From Gammaproteobacteria bacterium (lineage in GTDB: Bacteria > Pseudomonadota > Gammaproteobacteria > Steroidobacterales > PWYM01), in contig PWYM01000149.1 of assembly GCA_003567855.1 (NCBI GenBank), forward strand, positions 1 through 36,577: a stretch of DNA of 36,577 nucleotides, written 5' to 3'. The notes under the pieces were generated by a model. It was not told where the DNA came from. It made no database searches and was given only the letters and a program-made list of their open reading frames with translations. Positions 24,708 through 33,438 of the stretch are shown in pieces. The first letter of the stretch is position 1; each line of letters opens with the position of its first letter. The translations under genes were made by a program, and so were the position numbers.

Positions 24708-24743
24708 TTTTACGGTAATGTAATGGGGTGGATACGTAAAACG
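24708..24743. promoter_or_regulatory. Inverted repeat in the M28/MocR divergent promoter region
   Basis: TTTTACG (24708-24714) and CGTAAAA (24735-24741) form an inverted repeat with a 20-base spacer, in the 114-base gap between the two divergent start codons. Its position fits an operator for the MocR protein, but MocR regulators often bind direct repeats, so this is only a candidate. Confidence 0.35.
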
Positions 24744-24777
24744 AACGGCATATCGCACACGAACCCACGGAACCCCG

Positions 24778-26220
24778 GTGGCAAGCACAGACAAGCCCGG
24801 CCCTTCGCGCACGCTTTACCAGAGCATTGCACAGCGGCTGATGTGCCAGATCAGGGACGGCACGTTACCAGCCGGTGCGCGACTACCCTCCGTCCGAGAG
24901 ATCGCCGAACGCTTCGGCGTAAGCAACAACACCGCCGTGCAGGCCTATCGTCACCTCGAGTCTTTCGGGGTGGTCGACGTGCGTCCGCGATCAGGGTATT
25001 TCGTCCGCGATGTGGCGCCTGGGGGCGAACCTTCGGCGACGCCGGGTTACGACACGCCACGGTCGGTCAGCTGGAGCGAACACGTGCTGCGGCTGATGGA
25101 GCCCCATGCGCGCAGGGACATGGTGCGCATGGGCATCGGACTGCCGGCAGCTTCGCTGATGCCACTGCGCCAGTTTCACCGGGTACTGGCGGACACCGCG
25201 CGCAAGTTTCCGGAGGAATCCTGGGACTACATGCATCCAGACGGCCACCTGCCGCTGCGACGGCAGATCGCAAGGCGCACGCTGACCTGCGAGTTTCCCG
25301 CGAGCGTCGACGACGTGCTGATCACCAACGGGTGCATGGAAGCGCTTTCCCTGGCGCTGCAGGCGGTGAGCCGCCCCGGCGATGCAATCGCCGTGGAGGC
25401 ACCCGTCTACTACGGAACGCTGCTGCTGCTGGGCACCCACGACCGTCGCGTACTCGAAATCCCCACCAGCGAATCCGAGGGTCTGGATCTTGCCGCACTC
25501 GAGCGTGCAATGGCGAACCGAAGCATCCGGGCCTGCATGTTCTCTGCAAACGCGCAGAACCCGCTCGGCTTCACGATGCCCGAGGCCAACAAGCGCGAAC
25601 TGGTGCGCCTCGCGGCGCGCTACGACATCCCGGTGATCGAGAACGACGTATGGGGCAGCACCGTGGCCGACCCCGACGTCCGGCTTCCGGCCAAGGCGAG
25701 CGATGGGCACGGTATCGTGATCTATTGCAGTTCGTTCTCCAAGGTGCTGATGCCCGGGCTGCGCGTGGGCTGGGCGCTGCCGGGGCGCTACGCGCGCAAG
25801 TTCAGGGAACTCAAGCGCTTCACCACGATCGTGTCGCCCTCGCTTGCGCAAGTCGCTCTCGCGCAGTGGCTGCAGCGCGGCCTTCACGACGAGCACATGG
25901 ACATGCTGCGTCGTGAACTGGCAAGGCAAGTCGAAGAGACCGCCAGACTCGTGCTGCGGCGCTTCCCTCCGGGCACGGCGGTGAACAGCCCCAGCGGGGG
26001 CTGCGTGCTGTGGATTCGACTGCCCCCGGGGGTGGATTCACGGCGGCTTGCCAGCGATGCCAAGCAGTCGGGCATTCACGTATTTCCGGGCGAAGTCTTC
26101 GCGCCCGATGGCCGCTTCCGCGACCGGCTGAGAATCAACGCCGGCAACCCGCTGAGCCCGCGCATACGCCGCGCAGTCGCGACGCTCGGCGCGCTCGCCG
26201 CCCGGCAGCACACCGCCTGA
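24778..26220 (+). CDS. MocR-type regulator: GntR winged helix fused to PLP-dependent aminotransferase
   Basis: A 480-residue transcription factor. Residues 12-80 are a GntR winged helix (LPSVREIAERFGVSNNTAVQAYRHLE, then GYFV). From about residue 105 it is an aminotransferase class I fold with SANAQNPLGF, IENDVWG and the cofactor lysine in SSFSKVLMPGLRVGW. MocR proteins use pyridoxal phosphate or an amino compound as effector and commonly regulate the adjacent divergent gene. The GTG start (24778) puts the helix motif at the usual distance; the ribosome-binding site is weak (GGAA). The receptor gene downstream is on the same strand, 182 bases on, and may also be a target (inference). Confidence 0.93.
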   Translation: MASTDKPGPSRTLYQSIAQRLMCQIRDGTLPAGARLPSVREIAERFGVSNNTAVQAYRHLESFGVVDVRPRSGYFVRDVAPGGEPSATPGYDTPRSVSWSEHVLRLMEPHARRDMVRMGIGLPAASLMPLRQFHRVLADTARKFPEESWDYMHPDGHLPLRRQIARRTLTCEFPASVDDVLITNGCMEALSLALQAVSRPGDAIAVEAPVYYGTLLLLGTHDRRVLEIPTSESEGLDLAALERAMANRSIRACMFSANAQNPLGFTMPEANKRELVRLAARYDIPVIENDVWGSTVADPDVRLPAKASDGHGIVIYCSSFSKVLMPGLRVGWALPGRYARKFRELKRFTTIVSPSLAQVALAQWLQRGLHDEHMDMLRRELARQVEETARLVLRRFPPGTAVNSPSGGCVLWIRLPPGVDSRRLASDAKQSGIHVFPGEVFAPDGRFRDRLRINAGNPLSPRIRRAVATLGALAARQHTA

Positions 26221-26275
26221 TCCACCCTGCACCGCGCGGCCAGGGTGTCGCCATCGGCCCCGTTGCTGCAATGCA

Positions 26276-26299
26276 GCGAAAACTGTCTCAGTTTTTCGC
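26276..26299 (+). terminator. Stem-loop after the MocR gene (weak terminator candidate)
   Basis: GCGAAAACTG (26276-26285), loop TCT, CAGTTTTTCGC (26289-26299). The arms pair apart from one extra T. The T residues lie inside the stem rather than after it, so termination strength is doubtful. Confidence 0.35.
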
Positions 26300-26358
26300 C
26301 CGCGAACTGTGCCTGTAAAGGCCAGTGGACCGTGGGTAGATTCAACCTTGGGACCAGT

Positions 26359-26381
26359 GGCCGATCGAACCCGGATCGGCC
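26359..26381. promoter_or_regulatory. Perfect 8-bp stem-loop in the receptor leader
   Basis: GGCCGATC (26359-26366) and GATCGGCC (26374-26381) flank a 7-base loop, ending 21 bases before the receptor ATG and just upstream of its ribosome-binding site (AGGGGGAA). It may be an operator or an mRNA hairpin affecting translation. Confidence 0.4.
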
Positions 26382-26402
26382 GCACGACCAGGGGGAACAG
26401 CC

Positions 26403-28628
26403 ATGCACACGCGACCGTCACGGCTCACGGTTGTGGCCGCCGCCGTTGGGGCGGCCACGGCTTCCACATACGCGCCCGCGCCCGCCCACGCGGAGACCTC
26501 TGCACTCATGGAGATTGTCGTCACCGCGCAACGCCGCGAGGAGCGGCTGCAGGACGTCGGCATCACGGTCACGGCATTCAGTGCCGAGGAACTTCGCAGC
26601 CTGATGTTCCGGCAGCCCGTCGACGTCGCATCGCAGACGCCGGCGCTTGAGATCCGCAATACGCTGGGTAATGCGAACCCCGTGATCACGATCCGTGGCA
26701 TCGGGTCCAACGACCCGAACACCAACGTGGCGCCCTCGGCGGCGGTTCACGTCGACGAGGTCTACCTCGGCACCAACGGGCTGCTGTCGTTCCAGATGTT
26801 CGATCTCGAGCGCGTCGAGGTGCTCAAGGGGCCGCAGGGCACGCTGTTCGGCCGGAACACGACCGCCGGCAGCGTCAACTTCATCACCCGGCGTCCCACG
26901 CGCGACTTCGAGGCGTACGTGGACGCCACCTACTCGCGCTTCAACACCCGCGAGACGGCGGGCGCGATCAGCGGCCCGCTGGGCGAGTCGGTGCAGGGCC
27001 GAATCGCATTCATGACGCGACACTCCGATGGTCACCAGACCAAGCGGGGCACCATCGGAATTTCCGAAGGGTTCACCCGGCACCCCAACGTGCCGCCGAT
27101 TCAGGCCGTGGAAGATGTCGGCGATTTCGCCGGCTCCAACGTCGTCTCGACCCGGGGCAGCCTGGCCTGGCAACCCGCCGACTCGGTCGAGGTCGTCCTG
27201 ACCGGCCACTACAGCCGCGACCGCTCGGAACAGTGGATCTCCAAGATGGTGACGCCCGACGTGCTCGGCTTCGGCCCGGAGGGTGGACGTGACGAAGTCT
27301 TCGAGGACATCGACCCCCGCATCGACGGCGACCAGTACGGCGGTCGCCTGCGCGTGGACTGGGACCTCGACAATGGCACCACCGTCACGTCGATCACCGC
27401 GCTCGAACGACTGGACCGGCTGCAGCAGGAACCCGATTTCAGCCCGTTTCGGATCAACTCCACCGATTTCGACGACAACTGGCGCCAGCTCAGCCAGGAA
27501 GTCCGCCTGACGTCGGCCACCGATCAACCCTTCGTCTGGACGGCAGGTGCATTCTGGATGACCGAGACGCTGGGCTTCTTCAAGTCCGCCAACCTTGCCG
27601 ATTTCCTGCTGACCGAATCGCTGGTCGACTACGTGCAGGATGGCGAGTCGTGGGCGATCTACGGCCAGGGCGAATGGCAGTTCAGCGACGACTGGAAACT
27701 CACGCTGGGGCTGCGTTTCACTGACGACGAACGCAGCATCGACGGCGAGACGACCGACCTGGACACCTGGGGCGTCTCGGTCGGTGCGGCGGCGTTTCCG
27801 GAGCTGCCGATCCGCTACGACCGCAAGTACTCGACGACCGACCTGTCTGGAAAAGTCGCGCTCGACTGGACGCCCACCGACGATTTGCTCGTTTACGGCA
27901 TGTTCAGCAAGGGCTTCAAGAGCGGCGGCTTCGACGGGTCCACGATCCTCACCGAGATCGCCACCTTTCCGTTCGACGAGGAAATACTCTGGGCGTACGA
28001 GGTGGGCTTCAAGTCCACGCTGGCTGACACAGTTCAGCTCAACGGTGCGCTGTACTACTACGACTTCCGAGACATGCAGGTCACGATCCGCGTCGATGCG
28101 GGCGCCGGCGTGACCCAGTCGGCACGGCGCAACGCCGCGAAGGCCGAACTTTACGGCGGTGAACTCGAGCTGTGGTGGCGGCCGAGCGAGCAGCTGAGCT
28201 TCAAGGCCGGCGTGGCGCTGCTCGACAGCGAGGTCAAGGACTGGCGCTCGGACGACCCGGCGGAAATCGAGGAGTTCGAGGGCAACAGGCTCGCCGACGC
28301 GCCCGAGTTCACCTTCAATTTCTCGGGCCGCTACGAGTGGCCGGTCGGTGACGGCCTGCGGATGGCCGCGATGCTCGACGGCCACTACAGCGACGAAGTC
28401 TTCAAGGAGATCAGCAACGACCCAGAATTCCTTGCGCGCAGTCACTTCATCGTCAACAGCCGGCTGGAGCTGAACGGGCGCGATGATCGCTGGTACGTCG
28501 CGGCCTGGGCGCGCAACCTCACCGACCGGAGGTACGAAACGTCGATCCGCCCGCTGTTCGGTACGACGGCGGTGCTTTACAACATGCCACGCACCTACGG
28601 TGTCAGCGCCGGCTTCAGGTGGCACTGA
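26403..28628 (+). CDS. TonB-dependent outer-membrane receptor
   Basis: A 741-residue outer-membrane transporter driven by TonB-ExbBD. The signal peptide ends at AHA (about residue 30). A TonB-box-like segment (EIVVTAQRREERLQDV) leads into the plug domain, with VITIRGIGSNDPN and VEVLKGPQGTLFGRNTTAGSVNFITRRP. The 22-strand barrel follows and ends in GVSAGFRWH; the last residues are aromatic/basic rather than a plain Phe. The plug sequence is of the broad class that transports organic substrates as well as siderophores, so iron is not implied. The start has AGGGGGAA. The alkaline phosphatase follows 15 bases later, suggesting an operon for a phosphorylated nutrient (inference). Confidence 0.95.
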   Translation: MHTRPSRLTVVAAAVGAATASTYAPAPAHAETSALMEIVVTAQRREERLQDVGITVTAFSAEELRSLMFRQPVDVASQTPALEIRNTLGNANPVITIRGIGSNDPNTNVAPSAAVHVDEVYLGTNGLLSFQMFDLERVEVLKGPQGTLFGRNTTAGSVNFITRRPTRDFEAYVDATYSRFNTRETAGAISGPLGESVQGRIAFMTRHSDGHQTKRGTIGISEGFTRHPNVPPIQAVEDVGDFAGSNVVSTRGSLAWQPADSVEVVLTGHYSRDRSEQWISKMVTPDVLGFGPEGGRDEVFEDIDPRIDGDQYGGRLRVDWDLDNGTTVTSITALERLDRLQQEPDFSPFRINSTDFDDNWRQLSQEVRLTSATDQPFVWTAGAFWMTETLGFFKSANLADFLLTESLVDYVQDGESWAIYGQGEWQFSDDWKLTLGLRFTDDERSIDGETTDLDTWGVSVGAAAFPELPIRYDRKYSTTDLSGKVALDWTPTDDLLVYGMFSKGFKSGGFDGSTILTEIATFPFDEEILWAYEVGFKSTLADTVQLNGALYYYDFRDMQVTIRVDAGAGVTQSARRNAAKAELYGGELELWWRPSEQLSFKAGVALLDSEVKDWRSDDPAEIEEFEGNRLADAPEFTFNFSGRYEWPVGDGLRMAAMLDGHYSDEVFKEISNDPEFLARSHFIVNSRLELNGRDDRWYVAAWARNLTDRRYETSIRPLFGTTAVLYNMPRTYGVSAGFRWH

Positions 28629-28643
28629 AACGGGGGTATAGGC

Positions 28644-30050
28644 ATGCGTGCATTGCGCATGAACATGCTGCGGGCCGCCGGGCTCGCGCTGCTGGTGGCG
28701 CATGGCACGGTGGTGTCGGCTGACGGCGGGAGTGAGGCGCGCGCCCCGGGGGGGGTGCTCTTCATAGGCGACGGGCTCGATGATCAGTGGCTGAGCATTG
28801 CCCGCAATTACCTCGCCGGCAGCGACGGGCGCCTGTACATGGATGGCCTGCAGGTGCGATCGGCCGCACACCTGCAGATGATGGAGATGGAGCGGCCGAC
28901 GACCCCCGCCTTCACCCCTGACTCGGCGAGTTCGGCGACCTCGATGGCGACCGGCCACGTGACCGCGCTGGGCCGTGTTGCCGTTGACGCCGAAGGAGCT
29001 TCGCATCTCGAGACGCTCGTACAGGCCGCAGCCGCGAACGGCCTGCGCACAGGCGTGGTCACGAACACGCGGCTCAGCGACGCGACTCCGGCGGCCTTTC
29101 TGGCGCATGTGCCGGACCGCCGGTGCGAGACTCCCGACGCCATGGCGCGTTTCTGCCCCGAGTGGCCGCTCGATGGTCCGCAGGGAGGCAGCATTGCCGA
29201 ACAGATCGCCGGCTCACCCGTGGACGTACTGATCGGCGGCGGATACCGCCAGTTCTCCGCCGCGTCACCCGGGCGGCCCGGGAAGGCACAGACCGTGCGT
29301 GAAATCGCCGCCCGTAAGGGCTTCGTGGTGGTCAACAGCCTGGCGGCATTCGACGCGTTGCCCGGAGGGCGCCGCGCCATCGCGCTGCTGGCCAGCGACG
29401 ATCTTCCGCCGCGGTGGACCGGCGAGCCGAACCGGTCGGCACAACCGGTGCCCGACATGGACGCCTATCACGCACTGAAGACGGATCGTTGCGTGGACAA
29501 CCCGAAGTTCGAAGGCACGCCGACGCTGGCTGAGATGACCCGCAGCGCGCTGGAGCGCCTCTCCGGGCCGGAAGGCTACTTTCTGATGGTCGAATCCGGG
29601 CTGATCGACAAGGAGTCTCACCGCCGGCGCACGTGCGGTGCCATCGGTGAAATCAAGCAGCTCGACGAAGCGGTCGAGGTTGCGCAGCGATTCGCCAAGA
29701 ACCACGGCAACACGCTCTTGGTGGTGACGTCCGATCACGGACAGGCAGCACAATTGGTCGCCTATCCGTCCTATATGATCGAGTATGTGGAGCACTTCCT
29801 GCGCGACAGCAGGCCCGACGATGGAGCGCTTTCTCCACCGGGGCGACTGTCACTGCTTGAAACCCGCGAGGGGGGACGCCTCGCGGTCAATTACGGCACC
29901 AACCGCGCACCACTTGCAGAACACACGGGCGGGGCGGTGCCCGTGCTGATGAACGAACACGGCACGGGACGCGTCGGCGCGCTGATGTTTCAGAAGGAAA
30001 TTCACCGCCTGGTCATCGAGCACCTGCAACTTGCCGTCGAAAAAGAGTAA
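28644..30050 (+). CDS. phoA: Alkaline phosphatase, E. coli PhoA type
   Basis: A 468-residue periplasmic phosphomonoesterase, close in length to E. coli PhoA. A signal peptide precedes residue 27. The metal and catalytic residues are all present: Asp43 (IGDG), nucleophile Ser94 (PDSASSAT), LSDATPAA, the substrate-binding Arg in DRRC, VESGLIDKESH (Glu, Asp, Lys, His), VTSDHG and AEHTGG. IGDGLDD replaces the more usual IGDGMG. The Cys pairs corresponding to the two E. coli disulfides are kept (RRC...RFC and DRC...RTC), so it probably depends on a Dsb oxidase. It sits between the receptor (15 bases) and an acyl-CoA ligase (35 bases). The substrate is likely a phosphoester. Confidence 0.92.
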   Translation: MRALRMNMLRAAGLALLVAHGTVVSADGGSEARAPGGVLFIGDGLDDQWLSIARNYLAGSDGRLYMDGLQVRSAAHLQMMEMERPTTPAFTPDSASSATSMATGHVTALGRVAVDAEGASHLETLVQAAAANGLRTGVVTNTRLSDATPAAFLAHVPDRRCETPDAMARFCPEWPLDGPQGGSIAEQIAGSPVDVLIGGGYRQFSAASPGRPGKAQTVREIAARKGFVVVNSLAAFDALPGGRRAIALLASDDLPPRWTGEPNRSAQPVPDMDAYHALKTDRCVDNPKFEGTPTLAEMTRSALERLSGPEGYFLMVESGLIDKESHRRRTCGAIGEIKQLDEAVEVAQRFAKNHGNTLLVVTSDHGQAAQLVAYPSYMIEYVEHFLRDSRPDDGALSPPGRLSLLETREGGRLAVNYGTNRAPLAEHTGGAVPVLMNEHGTGRVGALMFQKEIHRLVIEHLQLAVEKE

Positions 30051-30085
30051 TACTGGCGACCGGATAACGACGACTGGAGCACGCC

Positions 30086-31732
30086 ATGCAAGGCCTCATG
30101 ATGGACCGTCCGTTGCTGATCTCGTCGATCCTCGACTACGCGGCAAGCAATTTCGCGACCACCGAAATCGTGTCGCTCGGCACCGGCGGCGGCGAGCACC
30201 GTTACGGCTACGCCGAGCTTGCTGCACGCAGCGCGCGTCTCGCGCATGCGCTTCGCTCGCTGGGGCTTGAGACCGGTGACCGCGTGGCGACGCTCGCGTG
30301 GAACAACCACCGCCACCTCGAGCTGTATTACGGCGTCTCCGGCATCGGCGGTGTAATACATACGATCAATCCCCGCCTGCAGCCCGAGCAGATCGCGTGG
30401 ATCATCAACCACGCCGAGGACCGCTGGCTGTTCGTCGACACCACCTTCCTGCCGCTGGTTGCGGCGCTGCAGCCGCACCTGCGATCGATAGAGCGCGTCT
30501 TCGTGCTTGAACCGGCGGACGCGATGCCCGCGGACTCCGGCATTGAGTCACTGCACAGCTACGAGACGCTGATCGCCGACCAGCCCGACCAGATGGACTG
30601 GCCGGAGTTGGACGAACACACCGCCGCAGGGCTGTGCTACACCTCGGGCACCACGGGGCATCCCAAGGGCGTGCTCTACAGCCACAGGTCAACCGTGCTG
30701 CACGCCTATGCGACCGCAATGGCCGACACCGCGAGCAGCGGCCGCGGCGACACGATCATGCCCGTGGTGCCGATGTTCCATGCCAACGCCTGGGGCCTGC
30801 CCTACCTCGCGCCCATCGTCGGCGCGCGACTCGTGTTCCCCGGACCTAAGATGGCCGACGGCGCAACGCTCTACAGCCTGATGGAGGACGAGCAGGTCAC
30901 CTACACCGCCGGTGTGCCGACGATCTGGATGGCGCTGCTGCAGTGGCTGCGCGACAACGACCGCACGCTCACGTCACTGCGTTACGCGACCGTCGGCGGC
31001 GCCGCATGCCCGCCGTCGATCATCCGCGAATTCGCCGAGCGCCATGGCGTGATCACCGCCCAGGGCTGGGGCATGACCGAAACCAGTCCGCTCGGATCGA
31101 TGTCGCTGCTGTCGGCGCAGGAGGAAGTCGCGCTTGGCGAAGACGGCCAGGTCGAGCGCCGCGCGATGCAGGGCCGGCCGCCGTTCGGCATCGAACTGCG
31201 CGTCACTGACGACGACGGCCAGTTGCTGCCGCGTGACGGCGAGAGCGCCGGCCGGCTGCAGGTGCGCGGCGCGTGGGTGTGCAGCAGCTATTTTCGCGAT
31301 GACGGCCAGTCCGATGCGCACGGCACCGATGGCTGGTTCGATACCGGCGACGTCGCGGTGATCCATCCCGATGGCTGGCTGCAGATCACCGACCGCACCA
31401 AGGACGTGATCAAGAGCGGCGGCGAATGGATCAGCTCCATAGAACTCGAGAACCTCGCGACCAGCCATCCCGACGTCGCCGAGGCTGCGGTCATCGCCCG
31501 ACCGCACAGCCGCTGGACCGAACGGCCGCTGCTGGTGGTAAGGCCCAGCGGAAAACGCCAGCCGACGATGAACGACCTGCGCGCGCAGTTCACCGGACGG
31601 GTGCCGGACTGGTGGATCCCAGAGGACGCGGTGTACATAGACGAGATGCCGCTGACGGCCACCGGCAAGATCAGCAAGCTGACGCTGCGCGAGCGCTTTG
31701 CCGACTACCGGTTCCCGTCCGACGGCGCCTGA
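30086..31732 (+). CDS. Acyl-CoA ligase / AMP-dependent synthetase
   Basis: A 548-residue adenylate-forming enzyme that activates a carboxylic acid with ATP and transfers it to CoA. The P-loop is YTSGTTGHPKGV, and the A5 motif is GWGMTETSP. The hinge motifs are DGWFDTGDVA and DRTKDVIKSGGEWIS, and the C-terminal catalytic lysine is in LTATGKISKL. The N-terminus (LLISSILDYAASNF) and the central VVPMFHANAWGLPY resemble medium- to long-chain fatty acyl-CoA synthetases of the AlkK/FadD branch. GGAG precedes the ATG. It is the last gene of the receptor-phosphatase run. Its 3' end overlaps the convergent amidase gene by 28 bases. Confidence 0.93.
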   Translation: MQGLMMDRPLLISSILDYAASNFATTEIVSLGTGGGEHRYGYAELAARSARLAHALRSLGLETGDRVATLAWNNHRHLELYYGVSGIGGVIHTINPRLQPEQIAWIINHAEDRWLFVDTTFLPLVAALQPHLRSIERVFVLEPADAMPADSGIESLHSYETLIADQPDQMDWPELDEHTAAGLCYTSGTTGHPKGVLYSHRSTVLHAYATAMADTASSGRGDTIMPVVPMFHANAWGLPYLAPIVGARLVFPGPKMADGATLYSLMEDEQVTYTAGVPTIWMALLQWLRDNDRTLTSLRYATVGGAACPPSIIREFAERHGVITAQGWGMTETSPLGSMSLLSAQEEVALGEDGQVERRAMQGRPPFGIELRVTDDDGQLLPRDGESAGRLQVRGAWVCSSYFRDDGQSDAHGTDGWFDTGDVAVIHPDGWLQITDRTKDVIKSGGEWISSIELENLATSHPDVAEAAVIARPHSRWTERPLLVVRPSGKRQPTMNDLRAQFTGRVPDWWIPEDAVYIDEMPLTATGKISKLTLRERFADYRFPSDGA

Positions 31733-33171
31733 GCGCCCGGCCCCGCGCACAGGCCCGGCGCGCGCGACACCCAGTCGGTCACCGCCTCGTAGGCGGCGGC
31801 TACCTGCAGCAACCGGGCTTCGTCGAAAGGCCGACCGATGAGCTGGAACCCGGCGGGCAGGCCGTTGGCCGTGAAGCCCGCCGGTACCGCAAGCGCCGGT
31901 AGCCCGAGGTAATTCACCGGGCCGGTGCAGCGCACGAGGTCGGCGATGATGCGCCACATCGACTCGCCGCTGCCGACGTCGGTCTCTTCGATGGTCGGCA
32001 CCGGGATTGCAAGCGTCGGCGCATGCAGCACGTCGCAGTGTGCGTACAACTCGTTGACGAACTCCCGGACCACGACCGGGCGCAGGTGCAGCGCCTCCAG
32101 GTAGGCCGCCGACGGGATCGCGACACCGGTGCTCGCGCGCACGCGCACCTGCTCCGAATACGCGTCCCCGCGCGTGCGCAGCCACTCCCCGTGCAGCGCG
32201 GTGGCCTCCGCGTAGATCACCGCGCGTCCCATCTCGGTCAGCGGCGCGGCATCGGGCAGCGTCACCTCGACGAGCTTCGCGCCCTGGGCCTCCAGCGCGG
32301 CCAGGCTCGCCTCCATCAGCGTGCGGATCTCTTCGCTTGCGCCGTCGTAGAAGTAGTCGCATGGCACGCCGATCCGCAGGCCCTCGACGCCGCGTTCGCA
32401 GGACGCCTCGTAGTCGGGGACGCGGCGCCGCGAGGTATGGACGTCGCGCGGATCGTGCCCGGCGATCACGCCAAGCAGGCGGGCGCAGTCACGCGCGGTG
32501 CGCGCGAGCGGCCCCGGCGTGTCGACCGAAAACGAGATGCCCATCGTGCCGTAGCGGCTGACCAGCCCGTAAGTCGGCTTCATGCCGACGACGCCGTTCA
32601 TGCATGCCGGCAGCCGCACCGAGCCGCCGGTGTCGGAGCCGAGGCTGCCGTACGCCAGCCGCGCGGCGACCGACGCGCCCGAGCCGCTCGACGACCCGCC
32701 GGTGATGTGATCGGTGTGCCACGGATTGCGCGCGGGGCCGTAGTGCGCGTTGTGCCCGGTGGGCCCGAGCGCAAACTCCGACATGTTCAGCGTACCGAGG
32801 TCGATCGCACCGGCAGCATCGAGCCGCGCGAGCGTCGTCGCGGTGCGATCGGCGTGCCACCCGGCGCGCACGCGGCTGCCACAGGTGCTGACCTGCCCTT
32901 CGCGGTAATACATGTCCTTGTGTGCCAGCGGCACGCCGTGCAGCGGCCCCGAGGGCCCGCTGCCGGCAAGCACGCTGTCGGCGCGGTCCGCCGCGGCCAG
33001 CGCTGCGGCCCGGTCCACGCGCAGGAACGCGTTGACCGCGGGCTGAAGTTCGTCGATGCGGGCAAGGCAATCCTCGGTGACGGCCCGGGCGCTGACGGCG
33101 CCCTGGGCAATCGCGGCCGCGACCTCGACGAGCGTCGCGTCGGACCAGCGCACGGGCTGAGCCGGGCTCAC
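31705..33171 (-). CDS. Amidase-signature-family amidase
   Basis: A 488-residue amide hydrolase. The Ser-cisSer-Lys triad is visible: Lys85 (PLAHKDMYY), the serine-rich GGSSSGSGASVAA loop (residues 158-170, cis-Ser about 161) and the nucleophile Ser184 (SDTGGSVRLPA). The C-terminal region has LGLPALAVPAGF and GLPAGFQLIG, as in GatA- and AtzE-type enzymes. The GTG start overlaps the stop of the small upstream gene (GTGA). That gene resembles AtzG, so a GatCAB-like amidase-small-subunit pair is likely (inference). It is not a GatA of a tRNA amidotransferase on this evidence, since no gatB is present. It converges with, and overlaps, the acyl-CoA ligase. Confidence 0.92.
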   Translation of the reverse strand: MSPAQPVRWSDATLVEVAAAIAQGAVSARAVTEDCLARIDELQPAVNAFLRVDRAAALAAADRADSVLAGSGPSGPLHGVPLAHKDMYYREGQVSTCGSRVRAGWHADRTATTLARLDAAGAIDLGTLNMSEFALGPTGHNAHYGPARNPWHTDHITGGSSSGSGASVAARLAYGSLGSDTGGSVRLPACMNGVVGMKPTYGLVSRYGTMGISFSVDTPGPLARTARDCARLLGVIAGHDPRDVHTSRRRVPDYEASCERGVEGLRIGVPCDYFYDGASEEIRTLMEASLAALEAQGAKLVEVTLPDAAPLTEMGRAVIYAEATALHGEWLRTRGDAYSEQVRVRASTGVAIPSAAYLEALHLRPVVVREFVNELYAHCDVLHAPTLAIPVPTIEETDVGSGESMWRIIADLVRCTGPVNYLGLPALAVPAGFTANGLPAGFQLIGRPFDEARLLQVAAAYEAVTDWVSRAPGLCAGPGAQAPSDGNR

Positions 33172-33395
33172 GTGTCGGAGTCCGGATCGGCGAGCGACTC
33201 CAGCGTCGCGACGAAGTCGCCGGGCTCGGTATCGAAGAGGCTGCCCCGGCGGCGTTCGGCGACGGCGCGAACGGCATTTTCGGCGCCTCGGGCGATGCGC
33301 TCGGCGGCGGAGGGCTCCAGCGTCTGCCAGCCCATCGTCTGTGCCATGACCTGCACGGCGGCGGCCCGGTCGGAAGTAATGTCGTGGTCACTCAT
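33168..33395 (-). CDS. Small AtzG/GatC-like protein, probable amidase partner
   Basis: A 75-residue protein translationally coupled to the amidase (stop and GTG share 4 bases). The layout is an N-terminal helix (AAAVQVMAQTMGWQTLEPSAAER), a central helix (RIARGAENAVRAVAERR) and a C-terminal tail DTEPGDFVATLESL with the (D/E)(T/E)EP motif. That pattern fits the AtzG/GatC-like small subunits that wrap around amidases such as AtzE. The assignment rests on pattern and context, not a database match. The ATG at 33395 is preferred over a TTG three codons upstream. The start lies 43 bases after the GTPase gene. Confidence 0.6.
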   Translation of the reverse strand: MSDHDITSDRAAAVQVMAQTMGWQTLEPSAAERIARGAENAVRAVAERRRGSLFDTEPGDFVATLESLADPDSDT

Positions 33396-33438
33396 GGGGC
33401 GCAAGTACAGCAGCGTTGCACGCCGGGCACAACCGCGA

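Noticed and set aside
26418-29108. Long minus-strand open frame opposite the receptor and phosphatase genes
   Set aside because: It is a by-product of high G+C codon use in the plus-strand genes. Its translation has no domain motif and its composition is that of an antisense frame.
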